Origin: Serratia sarumanii
Lineage (GTDB): Bacteria > Pseudomonadota > Gammaproteobacteria > Enterobacterales > Enterobacteriaceae
Direction of reading: 5' to 3'
NCBI RefSeq assembly: GCF_029962605.1
Contig: NZ_CP124750.1
Span: forward strand, 2,542,001 to 2,606,000
Length of the DNA stretch: 64,000 nucleotides
The position numbers and the translations under genes are program-made. Shown here one piece after another: positions 1 through 8,211 of this stretch; the stretch's first letter is position 1, and the number at the start of each line of letters is the position of its first letter. Under the pieces are notes generated by a model that was not told the DNA's origin, did no database searches, and saw nothing but the letters and a program-made list of their open reading frames with translations.

Positions 1-433
1 TGCCCATCAGCAGCATCGCTTCCGTGACCCGCCGCACGCGCGCGGCGTCGGGATCGTTCATCAGCTCGGTCAGGCGCCGCGGCACGATCTGCCAGCACAA
101 CCCCCAGCGATCGCGCAGCCAGCCGCACTGCTCCGCCTCGCCGCCCACGCACAACGCATCCCACAGCCGGTCGACCTCCGCCTGATCGTCGCATTCCACC
201 ATCACGGAGAAGCTGTGGTTGAACGGATCCAACGGCCCGGCTTCGATCGCCGCATAGCGCTGGTCGCCCAGGGTGAAGGAAGCCAGCTTCACGCTGCCGG
301 CCGGGCCGCTCGGCGTATCCGCCGGCAGATCGGAAAACCAGTTCACGGACGAACCGGGGATCAGCGCGACATAGCAATTCAGCGCCGCCTCCATGTCTTT
401 TTCAAACCACAGATGTTGCGTAATTCTGGCCAT
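1..433 (-). CDS. VOC (glyoxalase-fold) family protein, PhnB-like, 3' end outside window
   Basis: The reading frame starts at an ATG (433) preceded by a strong AAGGAGG and runs off the left edge after about 144 codons. The product opens MARITQHLWFEKDMEAAL and continues with the pattern of the PhnB / 3-demethylubiquinone-methyltransferase-like branch of the vicinal oxygen chelate superfamily: an N-terminal HLWF strand, then NPFNHSFSVMV-like and W-D-R-W-G-x-x-W-Q segments. Proteins of this branch are small cytoplasmic dimers whose substrates are mostly unknown. The start lies 10 bp after the stop of the YbaA-like gene, so the two are probably co-transcribed. Family assignment is good; function is not known. 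Confidence 0.85.
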   Translation of the reverse strand, partial: MARITQHLWFEKDMEAALNCYVALIPGSSVNWFSDLPADTPSGPAGSVKLASFTLGDQRYAAIEAGPLDPFNHSFSVMVECDDQAEVDRLWDALCVGGEAEQCGWLRDRWGLCWQIVPRRLTELMNDPDAARVRRVTEAMLLMG

Positions 434-443
434 CTGCGCCTCC

Positions 444-794
444 TTAGGTATCGAGGATCGGCGCGAACCCGCCAAAGATCATGCGCTTGCCGTCAAACGG
501 CATCTCGCCCAGCGCCTTCATGCGCGGATCGTTCATCATTTTCTCGTTGGCGGCGTCGCGCACCGCCTTGGAGGGGTACTCTATCCAGCTGAACACCACC
601 ACTTCGCCTTCCTGCGCCTTCACCGCGCCGCGAAAGTCGGTAAGTTTGCCGTCGGGCACATCATCGCCCCAGCACTCCACGACGCGCGTGGCGCCAAACT
701 CTTTAAACAGCGGCGCCGCTGCGGCCGCCAACCGGTGATATGCCTCCTTATTGGCGGCCGGCACCGCCACCACAAACCCGTCTACGTATTTCAT
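444..794 (-). CDS. ybaA: DUF1428 family protein, YbaA-like
   Basis: A 116-residue protein starting [13 protein letters not shown] and containing [30 protein letters not shown] and [11 protein letters not shown]. These blocks closely follow E. coli YbaA as I remember it (DUF1428, ferredoxin-like dimeric alpha/beta barrel fold). The frame is open 16 codons further upstream, but the ATG at 794 has an AAGAGG ribosome site and begins with the family's usual N-terminus, so I chose it. It is followed after 10 bp by the VOC gene. The biochemical function of the family is unknown. Confidence 0.88.
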   Translation of the reverse strand: MKYVDGFVVAVPAANKEAYHRLAAAAAPLFKEFGATRVVECWGDDVPDGKLTDFRGAVKAQEGEVVVFSWIEYPSKAVRDAANEKMMNDPRMKALGEMPFDGKRMIFGGFAPILDT

Positions 795-898
795 TCTGAT
801 ATCCTCTTGTCTGATTAAGGACAGTCGGTTCAGCGCGGGCAAAGTAGTCCGCGCCCCCTACCAGTTTAGACGGCGGGCGTGCGGCACGGATCGGAAGT

Positions 899-2341
899 TC
901 AGCGGTCAGGATCGTTCGGCGGGCAAGATTCCGGCGTGGCGACCCGGTTACGGCCGGCGTTTTTCGCTTTGTATACCGCCAGATCCGCCAGTTTGAGCAG
1001 GTCGGCCAGGCTGTGGCCGGAACCGCCCGGGCAGGTTACCATGCCGATGCTGACGGTGATCTGCAGCGGATGGCCGGCCGGCATGGTGATCGATTCCGCC
1101 TCAATGCGTTGCCGCAGCCGTTCGGCCAGCTGCACCCCCTGCTGCGGCTGGCCGAGCGTCGAGACGATGGCGAACTCTTCCCCGCCCATGCGGCCGAACA
1201 GATCATCGACGCTCAGATCGGCGGCAATCGCACGGGTAAACGCCATCAGCGCCTGATCGCCACCGGCGTGGCCGAAACGGTCATTGATCGATTTGAAGTA
1301 ATCGATGTCGAGCATCATGACGCACACCAGCTCGCCTTTCTGGTCTATCACTCGCTCGCCGCGCTGCATAAACGCATTGCGCGTCAGCACGTGGGTCAAC
1401 GCATCGTGACTCGCCACGTGCTCCAGCGTGCGCAACAGCGCGTTGCGCGCATAGTTCATGCTGGCGACGGCAATCGGCCCCAGCGCCAGCAGCGCGATGC
1501 CCAAACGCATCGATACCGTGTTCTGCAGCACCTTCATGTCGAGCGTGGTGCTCAGTAACCCGAAATCGATCGCCAGATGGCACCACAGCACATAAACCAG
1601 CACCGCGATCATGGTGCTGAACAGCGAAAAGGACATCGCCAGCCACAGCAGCACCGGCATGGGAAAGATCACCGCGCCGGGGCCGCCGATCAGCACGCTG
1701 CAGACCGCCGCCAGCGCCAGCAGCGCCAACACCGCCATTTTCCGCCCCGCCTGCGGCCATTGGCTGCGCTGCGTCAACATGGCGCAGGCCACGCGCAGGC
1801 GATAGCGCCAATCAGCGGGAAACACCAGAATAAACGGCATCAGCGTGACGTAGTTGGTGAATTCGGACGAGAACCACAGCGCCAGCGAGGTTAAATAGGG
1901 CCTGCCGAACAGCCACTGCGAGACTCCCGCGCCCACTACACCGGTCGCGGCGGCGGCGGCCAGGCAAATACCGAACAGGTACATACTGGAGGCGCCGCGC
2001 TGTAGCATGCGCGCCGGCGGCGACAGCCGCATGAACAGCAGATACCCCACCACCACGCCGGTCAGATTGGCAGCGTTCAGCAGCAACGCCTTTTGCAGCG
2101 AGCTGCCGGTCAGCAGATCCGCCGCCAGATACCCCAGCACCGCCATGCCCCAGCCGGCGCGCGTAGCCCACTGCGGGCAGCGCACCAGAACCGCCAGCAG
2201 TACGGCGTTGACCGGCCAGAATACCGCCAAAAATCCGACGGGACGGCTGACGATGCCCAGCAGGCAAGCCGCGAACACCAACAAAAAGACGGTGAGTGCG
2301 GGCCAGATTTTCCGGGTATCGGACAACGAGGTGGTTTGCAT
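899..2341 (-). CDS. Membrane diguanylate cyclase (MASE1-GGDEF)
   Basis: About 480 residues. The first 290 or so form roughly eight hydrophobic helices of MASE1 type (for example ALTVFLLVFAACLLGIV near the start). The C-terminal 170 are a GGDEF domain with DALTHVLTRNAF, the metal-binding D of MMLDIDYFKSINDRFGH, and the active signature RMGGEEFAIV. The RxxD inhibitory site expected five residues before the signature is replaced by SVDD, so product inhibition through that site is unlikely. The enzyme should make cyclic di-GMP at the inner membrane. The start at 2341 is a judgement: the frame stays open to 2641 and an ATG at 2473 would add one more hydrophobic segment, but neither has a clear ribosome site. 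The 300 bp upstream otherwise hold nothing I recognise. Confidence 0.85.
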   Translation of the reverse strand: MQTTSLSDTRKIWPALTVFLLVFAACLLGIVSRPVGFLAVFWPVNAVLLAVLVRCPQWATRAGWGMAVLGYLAADLLTGSSLQKALLLNAANLTGVVVGYLLFMRLSPPARMLQRGASSMYLFGICLAAAAATGVVGAGVSQWLFGRPYLTSLALWFSSEFTNYVTLMPFILVFPADWRYRLRVACAMLTQRSQWPQAGRKMAVLALLALAAVCSVLIGGPGAVIFPMPVLLWLAMSFSLFSTMIAVLVYVLWCHLAIDFGLLSTTLDMKVLQNTVSMRLGIALLALGPIAVASMNYARNALLRTLEHVASHDALTHVLTRNAFMQRGERVIDQKGELVCVMMLDIDYFKSINDRFGHAGGDQALMAFTRAIAADLSVDDLFGRMGGEEFAIVSTLGQPQQGVQLAERLRQRIEAESITMPAGHPLQITVSIGMVTCPGGSGHSLADLLKLADLAVYKAKNAGRNRVATPESCPPNDPDR

Positions 2342-2642
2342 CTTGGATCCAGAGACTTCTGCTGTGTAAGGTGACAATCTGTTCGTGTCACAACCGTCGA
2401 CGATGAGGAGAAGATAAGCGGCCGACCCGCCTATTATTGCCAGTTTTAGCGGCCCGAGCACCTGTTTATTCATCAAGGGAAAATATATTTGTGTATCAAT
2501 GTATTGACGGCAGTTGCTCGTCTGGCGCAGAAACTGCTGAAGCAGCCGCGCCCCAGACGGCCTGACACCGGCAAAAACCGCCGTCTTGTTCCTAAAAAGT
2601 AAAATAAGATTGGGCGATGTGCGGAGATTTTTTCCCCCCACG

Positions 2643-2774
2643 TCAAAGCGCCTTGCGGTACATCACAAAACCGGGGCGCTCCGCCATCTGGTCATACAGC
2701 CGCATGGCGGTCTGGTTGGTTTCGTGGGCATTCCAGTAAACGCGCGGCAACGATGATGGTTCGGGTGAGAAAGA
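2643..2774 (-). pseudogene. 3' remnant of a GNAT acetyltransferase gene
   Basis: On the minus strand a frame ends at TGA (2643-2645) and reads PRVYWNAHETNQTAMRLYDQ, then MAERPGFVMYRKAL. This is the typical C-terminus of a GNAT N-acetyltransferase (the N-x-x-A-x-x-L-Y-D-x-x-G-F strand and helix). There is no N-terminal part: going upstream the frame meets, after about nine unrelated codons, the TAG stop of the FAD oxidoreductase gene at 2775-2777. The rest of the gene is therefore missing, and the break lies at roughly 2750-2775, where a catabolic segment of different composition begins. Confidence 0.7.
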
Positions 2775-4094
2775 CTAAACTTCTGAACCTGCTCTATATT
2801 GCCCCCATTTCAGTACTGAATTAACGCCGATGGAGAGGAACGGCTCCGGCGGGGTTTTATTCGGGCCCGGTGACGCCACAAGGAAGTCGATCAACTCATT
2901 GCGCTCACCGGCAATCATATCCGCCAGCAGTTTGCCGGTAGCCGTGCCGCGCGTGATACCCAACCCGTTGCAGCACAGCGCGCCGTACACGTTGGGTGCC
3001 AGCTGGCCGAAGAAACCCTCATGATTCTCCGACAGACAAATAGCCCCACTCCAGGAATAGGCGAAATCAACCTGGTCAAGCGTCGGAAAACGGCGCTCAA
3101 AGGATTTACGGTGGTTAGCGATAAAGTTCTTCAGATGGTGCTCGCGCGGACGACCATCTGGGTGGAAGCTGAAGCTGTTGCGTACCAGTATGCGGTTATC
3201 TACCGTCCGGCGTACGGTGCTGCCAAACGGATGCGCGGGGATAACGCCCCAGACCGGTTTGCCGCCCAGCCGGGTCTGCTCATCGGCGGTCAGCGGGCGG
3301 GTCAGGCTACCGTACAGGAAGGTCGGCAGCAGGCGTCCGCGCAGGAAGCCAAAGTGCGCCGCAAATGCGTTGTTCGCCAGAATCAACTTATCTGCCGTGA
3401 TGCTGCCTTTGTCATGCACCAGCGTCACTTTGTCGCCATAATTAATAGCCGTGATCGGCGTATACTCGTAAAGCGTCACGTTCGATGGCAGATTGTTCGC
3501 CAGCCCTTTCACCAGCGCCGACGGTTGCAGCAGGATGGTGCCGGGAATATAAAGCGCCTGTTTGTAGTAACGGGTGCCGATGTGGTCAGGTAGATCCTTG
3601 CCCGTTATCATCTGCGTTTCGCGGCCAATCTTCTCTAGCCCGCGGCGGTAGGCCTCAAGAATCGCCACGCCCTGCTCGCCCACGGCAGCTTGATATTTCC
3701 CGGATTCTGACATCTGACACTCAATTCCGTGCTCCTGCACAATAGCACGCAGATAGTTCTGCCCCAGCGTATTGAGCTGCAGGATAAGCCTGGCGGTTTT
3801 GACATCGCCGATGTAGTCCCTGGCGCCGATATCGTGCGGCACATCAATGGCAAAACCCGCATTGCGCCCGGCAGGGCCATAGCCCACTTCCTGCGCTTCA
3901 ATCAGTACAATTTCATCGTCAGGAAAGTGGATCGCCATCTGGCGGGCGGCTGCCAGCCCGGTTAACCCGGCCCCCACAATGGCCCAGCGAGCGTGTTTTT
4001 GCCCCACGTGAGCAGGCCGCGGGGGGCGAGATGGGCTGGTGTGATACCACCCTGGCAGGGCGTCATCAGCAGGGAGAGAAGTGATCTTTTGCAC
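2775..4094 (-). CDS. FAD-dependent amine/amino-acid oxidoreductase (PuuB-like, DAO family)
   Basis: A 439-residue protein with an N-terminal dinucleotide-binding loop IVGAGLTGLAAARQ (about residues 38-51) followed by the acidic end of strand two (VLIEAQ). It has the C-terminal DAO-family block CCNGLGITRGTATGKLLAD. It resembles gamma-glutamylputrescine oxidase PuuB and related deaminating oxidases, which turn an amine or amino acid into an aldehyde or imine with release of peroxide. The start is a GTG with GGAG upstream. It is the last gene of the catabolic segment on this strand but is separated from the GntR gene by a terminator and has its own upstream region with a candidate GntR operator. 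The substrate is not known. Confidence 0.82.
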   Translation of the reverse strand: MQKITSLPADDALPGWYHTSPSRPPRPAHVGQKHARWAIVGAGLTGLAAARQMAIHFPDDEIVLIEAQEVGYGPAGRNAGFAIDVPHDIGARDYIGDVKTARLILQLNTLGQNYLRAIVQEHGIECQMSESGKYQAAVGEQGVAILEAYRRGLEKIGRETQMITGKDLPDHIGTRYYKQALYIPGTILLQPSALVKGLANNLPSNVTLYEYTPITAINYGDKVTLVHDKGSITADKLILANNAFAAHFGFLRGRLLPTFLYGSLTRPLTADEQTRLGGKPVWGVIPAHPFGSTVRRTVDNRILVRNSFSFHPDGRPREHHLKNFIANHRKSFERRFPTLDQVDFAYSWSGAICLSENHEGFFGQLAPNVYGALCCNGLGITRGTATGKLLADMIAGERNELIDFLVASPGPNKTPPEPFLSIGVNSVLKWGQYRAGSEV

Positions 4095-4205
4095 GCTGTT
4101 TACTCCGGTTCGCTGTTATTTTTCTTTTGCGCTTAGCAGGTCAGTAAGCGCGGTATGAACTCATGTTATCCATGTCGAAAAAATGAATACGTGATGAATA
4201 TCTCA

Positions 4206-4214
4206 TGTATACAA
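4206..4214. promoter_or_regulatory. Candidate GntR/FCD operator upstream of the FAD oxidase
   Basis: TGTATACAA lies about 110 bp upstream of the oxidase start, in an AT-rich stretch. Its exact reverse complement, TTGTATACA, occurs upstream of the DHDPS-family gene at 7939-7947. FadR/VanR-type regulators with FCD domains commonly bind short GT-AC palindromes of this kind, and such a regulator is encoded between the two sites. Confidence 0.5.
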
Positions 4215-4259
4215 CAAGTATAAAAATAGTTAAATCCAGGTTAATTTGGACGTGGAAAA

Positions 4260-4284
4260 GCCCCGAGCGAGTAACGCTCAGGGC
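4260..4284 (-). terminator. Rho-independent terminator after the GntR gene
   Basis: Arms 4260-4269 and 4275-4284 pair over nine base pairs with one C-A mismatch around a five-base loop. On the minus strand the hairpin is followed by CTTTTCC. It separates the GntR gene from the downstream FAD oxidase gene. Confidence 0.6.
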
Positions 4285-4343
4285 GTGTTACGATTTGAAA
4301 GTAGCCCCCAAGCGAATGCCTGGGAGCACGCCATCAGGTGGGG

Positions 4344-5033
4344 TTATTCAGGTGACTGGATGCGCTCATCGGCCTTAAGTCCCTGCGGCGCAATAAAGAT
4401 CTCCATGTTTTCCCGGGAGAGTTCCCAGTGTTCGAACACCAGATCCACTACCGCCTGCTCATCGTGCGCTTCCAGTGCGACGATAAACGCATCGTGATGA
4501 TCGGCAGCCAGTTGTAAACGCCGTTCCATGTCATCATTACGTGGACGGAAAAAGGTGTGACCGATACGGCAGTGATCGATCAGCAAGCGTCCGAGGCTCG
4601 GTTGCAAATAGGGGTTAGCCGCCATTTCCCCCATGATCTCGTGAAAGCGGTTGTTCTCCAGAGCCAACGCTTCGACATCATGGCTCTGAACCGCTTTGCG
4701 AAAGCGCTTTTGAGTTTCTTTTAGCGCCTTCAACTGCGCGGGTTTGTAGTGCTGAGCTGCAAGGCGCCCGGTGGCCGCATAGATCATCGGTGCCACCAGA
4801 AAAAAGTTGCGCAGCGTGGCATGGCTCATGGGAATCACGCGTACGCCACGCTTTTCAACGATCTCGAGATACCCTTCACCTGCCAGGCGCTGAAACACTT
4901 CGCGCACCGGTGTCCGTGACAGGCCGTACTGAGCGGTCAGACTGGCTTCATCCAACAGCTCATCCGGGTCGAGTTCCATCGTTAAGATAAGCCGCTTGAG
5001 ATCCTCGTACAGCGCTGTCTTACCCGTTCTCAT
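4344..5033 (-). CDS. GntR family regulator, FadR/FCD subfamily
   Basis: A 229-residue regulator. Residues 1-70 form the winged helix-turn-helix, with the recognition region AQYGLSRTPVREVFQRLAGE and the wing VEKRGVRVI. Residues 80-215 are an all-helical FCD ligand domain with the expected acidic and histidine positions (ENNRFHEIM, DHHDAFIVALEAHD). FCD regulators usually bind small organic acids and repress a neighbouring catabolic operon. The start has an AGGAGG site six bases upstream. Its targets are probably the flanking oxidase, dehydrogenase and DHDPS genes, through the two TTGTATACA sites. Confidence 0.9.
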   Translation of the reverse strand: MRTGKTALYEDLKRLILTMELDPDELLDEASLTAQYGLSRTPVREVFQRLAGEGYLEIVEKRGVRVIPMSHATLRNFFLVAPMIYAATGRLAAQHYKPAQLKALKETQKRFRKAVQSHDVEALALENNRFHEIMGEMAANPYLQPSLGRLLIDHCRIGHTFFRPRNDDMERRLQLAADHHDAFIVALEAHDEQAVVDLVFEHWELSRENMEIFIAPQGLKADERIQSPE

Positions 5034-5129
5034 TACCGCCTCCTGAAAATCGACCCGTGATGCTTAACTATGATGCTGCTTAACCTACAGATAAAGGTAA
5101 GCTACGGCAAAATTTATCCGCAACGGCGA

Positions 5130-5435
5130 TCACGTTCTGTGCATTTTACTGGCTGTCCGGTAAATCAGCATCAGAACCGGTTCCGGGTCCCGATCGGGCG
5201 AATGACGCAGGATCTCCCCACGCAGCCAGACAATTTCACTGTCGGCGCACTGATGGAAAGATCCCATCTCCCGAGCATTCTTTAGCCATTTAATAATAAA
5301 GGCATTTTTTTGCCGGTTGGAGGTAATGCGTCCCAGCTTCTTCGACAGCCCCACCGCCACCAGAAGACAGAAATAGAAATGGATTCTGTCTTCCAGGCCA
5401 CGAAGCACGGCTTCAGGCGTCGTCTTCAGCAACAT
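5130..5435 (-). CDS. Hypothetical protein, doubtful
   Basis: An open frame of 101 codons that begins inside the last 23 bases of the aldehyde dehydrogenase gene on the same strand and ends at 5130. The product (opening MLLKTTPEAVLRGLEDRIHF) is basic, has one moderately hydrophobic stretch near residues 20-31, and matches no family I recognise. There is no good ribosome site, though translational coupling to the dehydrogenase stop is possible. It may be a real small gene or simply an open frame. Confidence 0.3.
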   Translation of the reverse strand: MLLKTTPEAVLRGLEDRIHFYFCLLVAVGLSKKLGRITSNRQKNAFIIKWLKNAREMGSFHQCADSEIVWLRGEILRHSPDRDPEPVLMLIYRTASKMHRT

Positions 5436-6915
5436 CAACCCAGATGGTCTTCAGCTCGGTGTACTGGTCAAGCGCAAACACTGATTTATCGCGACCGCCA
5501 AAACCGGACTGCCTGTAGCCGCCAAACGGCGTGGTTGCGTCCCCCTCTCCGAAGCAGTTCACGGTCACTGTTCCGGCGCGAATAGCGCGAGAAACGCGGA
5601 TGGCGCGATTAAGCTTGCCGGTATAAACCGACGCCGCCAGGCCGTATGGGGTGTCGTTGGCCAGCGCGATGGCCTCGCCTTCGGTTTTAAACGTGGTGAC
5701 GCACAGCACCGGGCCGAAAATCTCCTCCCGGAACAGCGCGCTTTCCGGCGTCACGCCATCGATGAGGGTCGGCTGCACGTAAGCCCCCTGCTTCGTGTTA
5801 CCTCCGTGCAGAATAGGTAACCCTTCCTGGCGCGCGATATCAAGATAGCGGCTCACCTTACTAAAGTGCTCAGGAGAGATCATCGCACCCAGCCGATTGC
5901 GCGGATCGAACGGGTTACCCATCGTCCAGTTACCGATTTGCTTCGCCATCTCCGCCAACAGCGCTTCCTTCACATCTTCCTGCACCAGCAGGCGCGAGGT
6001 CGCGGAGCAGTTCTCGCCCATGTTCCAGAACGCACCGTTAAGCACATGTTCGGCAACCGCAGCGATATCGTCGGCATCGTTAAACACCAGCGCCGGGTTT
6101 TTGCCGCCGCACTCCAGCACGACCTTTTTGAGATTGGATTCCGCCGCATAGTGCAGGAAGCGACGTCCGGTGGCGGTGGAGCCGGTAAAGCTCACCATAT
6201 CAATATCCGGATGCAAACCAATCGGCTCGCCGACTTCTTTTCCGGTACCGGTCACAATATTCAATACCCCCGCAGGAACGCCCGCTTCAAACGCCAGTTC
6301 AGCCACGCGCAGCGACGTCAGAGACGTTTGTTCAGCCGGTTTCACCACCACCGAACACCCTGCCGCCAATGCCGGGCCAATTTTCCAGGCGAGCATCAGC
6401 AGCGGGAAATTCCACGGCAGAACGCAGCCCACCACGCCAATCGGTTCACGCACTATCAGCGCCATCGCATTATTGCCTACCGGCGCCGTGTGGTCGTAAA
6501 GCTTGTCGATGGCTTCCGCATGCCACTTCAGCACATGGATAGTCTCCGGTACGTCCACCGCCAGACACTCGCTGACCGGCTTACCGCTGTCGAGGCTTTC
6601 CAGCACAGCCAGCGATGCGAGCTGCTGTTCCATCAGCGCCGCCAGTTTTAGCAGCACCGCCTTGCGTTCGCCCGGAGCCAATTTGCTCCAGCTTCCGGCC
6701 TCAAAGGCTGTGCGAGCCGTGCTCACCGCCGCGTTAACGTCGGATTCATCGCAGGCAGCAAGATTTACGATGGCTTCACCGGTCGCCGGGTTGTACGTCG
6801 TCAAGGTTTTACCGGAACGCGCCGGGGCGAAACGGCCATTGATAAACGCCTTGTCCGGAAGCGTAAGTTCATGCGCCAAGCGCGTTACATCGTTGAGTGT
6901 CTGAAGCTGTTTCAT
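5413..6915 (-). CDS. NAD(P)-dependent aldehyde dehydrogenase (PuuC-like)
   Basis: A 500-residue aldehyde dehydrogenase with PWNFPLLMLAWKIGPALAAG near residues 165-185, the nucleotide-binding GSTATGRRF, the general base in VVLECGGKNP, the catalytic cysteine in NMGENCSATSR, and the terminal PFGGYRQSGFGGRDKS. The overall pattern is that of PuuC, gamma-glutamyl-gamma-aminobutyraldehyde dehydrogenase, and related enzymes. The gene starts 9 bp after the DHDPS-family gene with GGGGG upstream, so the two form an operon. The likely role is to oxidise the aldehyde made by the FAD oxidase or by the DHDPS-family enzyme, for instance an alpha-ketoglutarate-semialdehyde-type product. The substrate is an inference. 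Confidence 0.88.
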   Translation of the reverse strand: MKQLQTLNDVTRLAHELTLPDKAFINGRFAPARSGKTLTTYNPATGEAIVNLAACDESDVNAAVSTARTAFEAGSWSKLAPGERKAVLLKLAALMEQQLASLAVLESLDSGKPVSECLAVDVPETIHVLKWHAEAIDKLYDHTAPVGNNAMALIVREPIGVVGCVLPWNFPLLMLAWKIGPALAAGCSVVVKPAEQTSLTSLRVAELAFEAGVPAGVLNIVTGTGKEVGEPIGLHPDIDMVSFTGSTATGRRFLHYAAESNLKKVVLECGGKNPALVFNDADDIAAVAEHVLNGAFWNMGENCSATSRLLVQEDVKEALLAEMAKQIGNWTMGNPFDPRNRLGAMISPEHFSKVSRYLDIARQEGLPILHGGNTKQGAYVQPTLIDGVTPESALFREEIFGPVLCVTTFKTEGEAIALANDTPYGLAASVYTGKLNRAIRVSRAIRAGTVTVNCFGEGDATTPFGGYRQSGFGGRDKSVFALDQYTELKTIWVDVAEDDA

Positions 6916-6924
6916 TCCGCCCCC

Positions 6925-7827
6925 TTACGCCGCCGTGGCCGCAGCCACGTTGCGTTTCACCCCGGCAATCACCGCTTTCAGCTGTGCTTTCTCTTCTTCG
7001 TCCAGACTTTGCAGCGGCGCACGCACCTGGCCCGAGGTCAGACCGTTCAACTCGCAGCCATAGCGGATGGACTGCACAAACTTTCCGCAGTCGAGGAAGT
7101 TCATCAGCGGCATCATGGCGGCCATAATTTTGCGGCCTTTCGCGAAGTCCTTTTCCACTACGCAAGCCTCATACAGCGCCACGTGTTCACGCGGAATAAA
7201 GTTAGAACCGGCGCACACCCAGCTGCGTGCTCCCCAAGCAAAGAACTCCAGCGCCTGATCGTCCCAGCCGCAGGAGAGCGCAATGTTCGGAAATTTACAG
7301 GCCAGCAAATGCAGGTTATTGAAATCGCCCGAGCTTTCTTTAATGGCGACCACGTTGGACGAGCGGCTTACCTCGCGGAAGTAGGTTTCACCCATGGTGA
7401 TCCCCATACGGCCTGGGTAGTTGTAGAGCATGATCGGCAACTGCGCGGCTTTATCCACTGTTAGCGCGTGATGGGCATTTTCCTGCTCTGTAGGCAGCGC
7501 GTACGGCGGCGAGGTCACCAGAATAGCGTCGGCTTTAATCTCGCGGGCATGCTTCGCGTAGTCCACCGCATCTTCGGTACGGATTGCCCCGGTTCCAACA
7601 ATCAGCGGCAGACGGTTGCCAATGACTTGACGCGCATGCTCGGCCAGCGCCTTACGCTCTTCGGCGCTCTGGGCATAGTATTCGCCGGTTGAACCGCCAA
7701 TGATGATGCCGTGAACTCGAGCTTCAATCAGGGATTCCAGCACATCCGCAAAGCGGGCGAAATCAATACTGCCATCGGCCGCGTAAGGGGTAATTGCCGG
7801 GGTGTAGATACCTTCAAATGTCAACAC
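6925..7827 (-). CDS. Dihydrodipicolinate synthase family aldolase/dehydratase
   Basis: A 300-residue class I (Schiff-base) TIM barrel. It shows the GGSTGEYYAQS loop near residue 45, the tyrosine motif MLYNYPGRMG near residue 135, and the imine-forming lysine in VVAIKESSGD near residue 165. Members include DapA, NanA, KdgD and the 1-pyrroline-4-hydroxy-2-carboxylate deaminase of hydroxyproline breakdown. I chose the GTG at 7827 because it has a perfect GGAGG six bases upstream; the longer frame from 7851 has none. It is the first gene of an operon with the aldehyde dehydrogenase. The pairing with an FAD oxidase and a semialdehyde dehydrogenase recalls the hydroxyproline pathway, but identity is not proven. 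Confidence 0.85.
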   Translation of the reverse strand: MLTFEGIYTPAITPYAADGSIDFARFADVLESLIEARVHGIIIGGSTGEYYAQSAEERKALAEHARQVIGNRLPLIVGTGAIRTEDAVDYAKHAREIKADAILVTSPPYALPTEQENAHHALTVDKAAQLPIMLYNYPGRMGITMGETYFREVSRSSNVVAIKESSGDFNNLHLLACKFPNIALSCGWDDQALEFFAWGARSWVCAGSNFIPREHVALYEACVVEKDFAKGRKIMAAMMPLMNFLDCGKFVQSIRYGCELNGLTSGQVRAPLQSLDEEEKAQLKAVIAGVKRNVAAATAA

Positions 7828-8211
7828 GATAACCTCCAGGGGGGGATTCACGACCGCGATGGTCTGTTCAGCAGCTCGAGGCTGCGTTTGTTAAGAATTT
7901 GCACACAGATGTGAAAGGGGTCAATGAACGAATATTTTTTGTATACATTAAAAATACAACGTAAATACCGATGAGTAGTAAGATCCTACACCGATGTTAT
8001 TTTTAATCATTAATAATCAATAAATTAAAAATTAAATTTTGATGTAGTAATTTCATACATGATTTCAGATAACGATCACATTCCGGAATTTTTGCCTCCA
8101 GAGACATATTTACAGCACCAATACGGAGGCATAGCTTTAAGTCTGGATTTAACCAGAATTTAACAGCAAGCCGGTTCGGTTGTGATGGAAATGTAAATAG
8201 AGGTACAGGGT
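7828..8211. other. Divergent promoter region of the catabolic segment
   Basis: A 384-bp AT-rich gap between the DHDPS-family gene (leftward) and the DMT exporter gene (rightward). It holds the palindromic TTGTATACA at 7939-7947 and long A/T tracts (7995-8060). No further open frame or hairpin stands out. Both transcription units probably start here. Confidence 0.6.
7939..7947. promoter_or_regulatory. Candidate GntR/FCD operator upstream of the DHDPS-family operon
   Basis: TTGTATACA, about 112 bp upstream of the GTG start, is the exact reverse complement of the site upstream of the FAD oxidase gene. Its placement in the divergent region suggests that it controls the aldolase-dehydrogenase operon and perhaps the DMT exporter. 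Confidence 0.5.
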
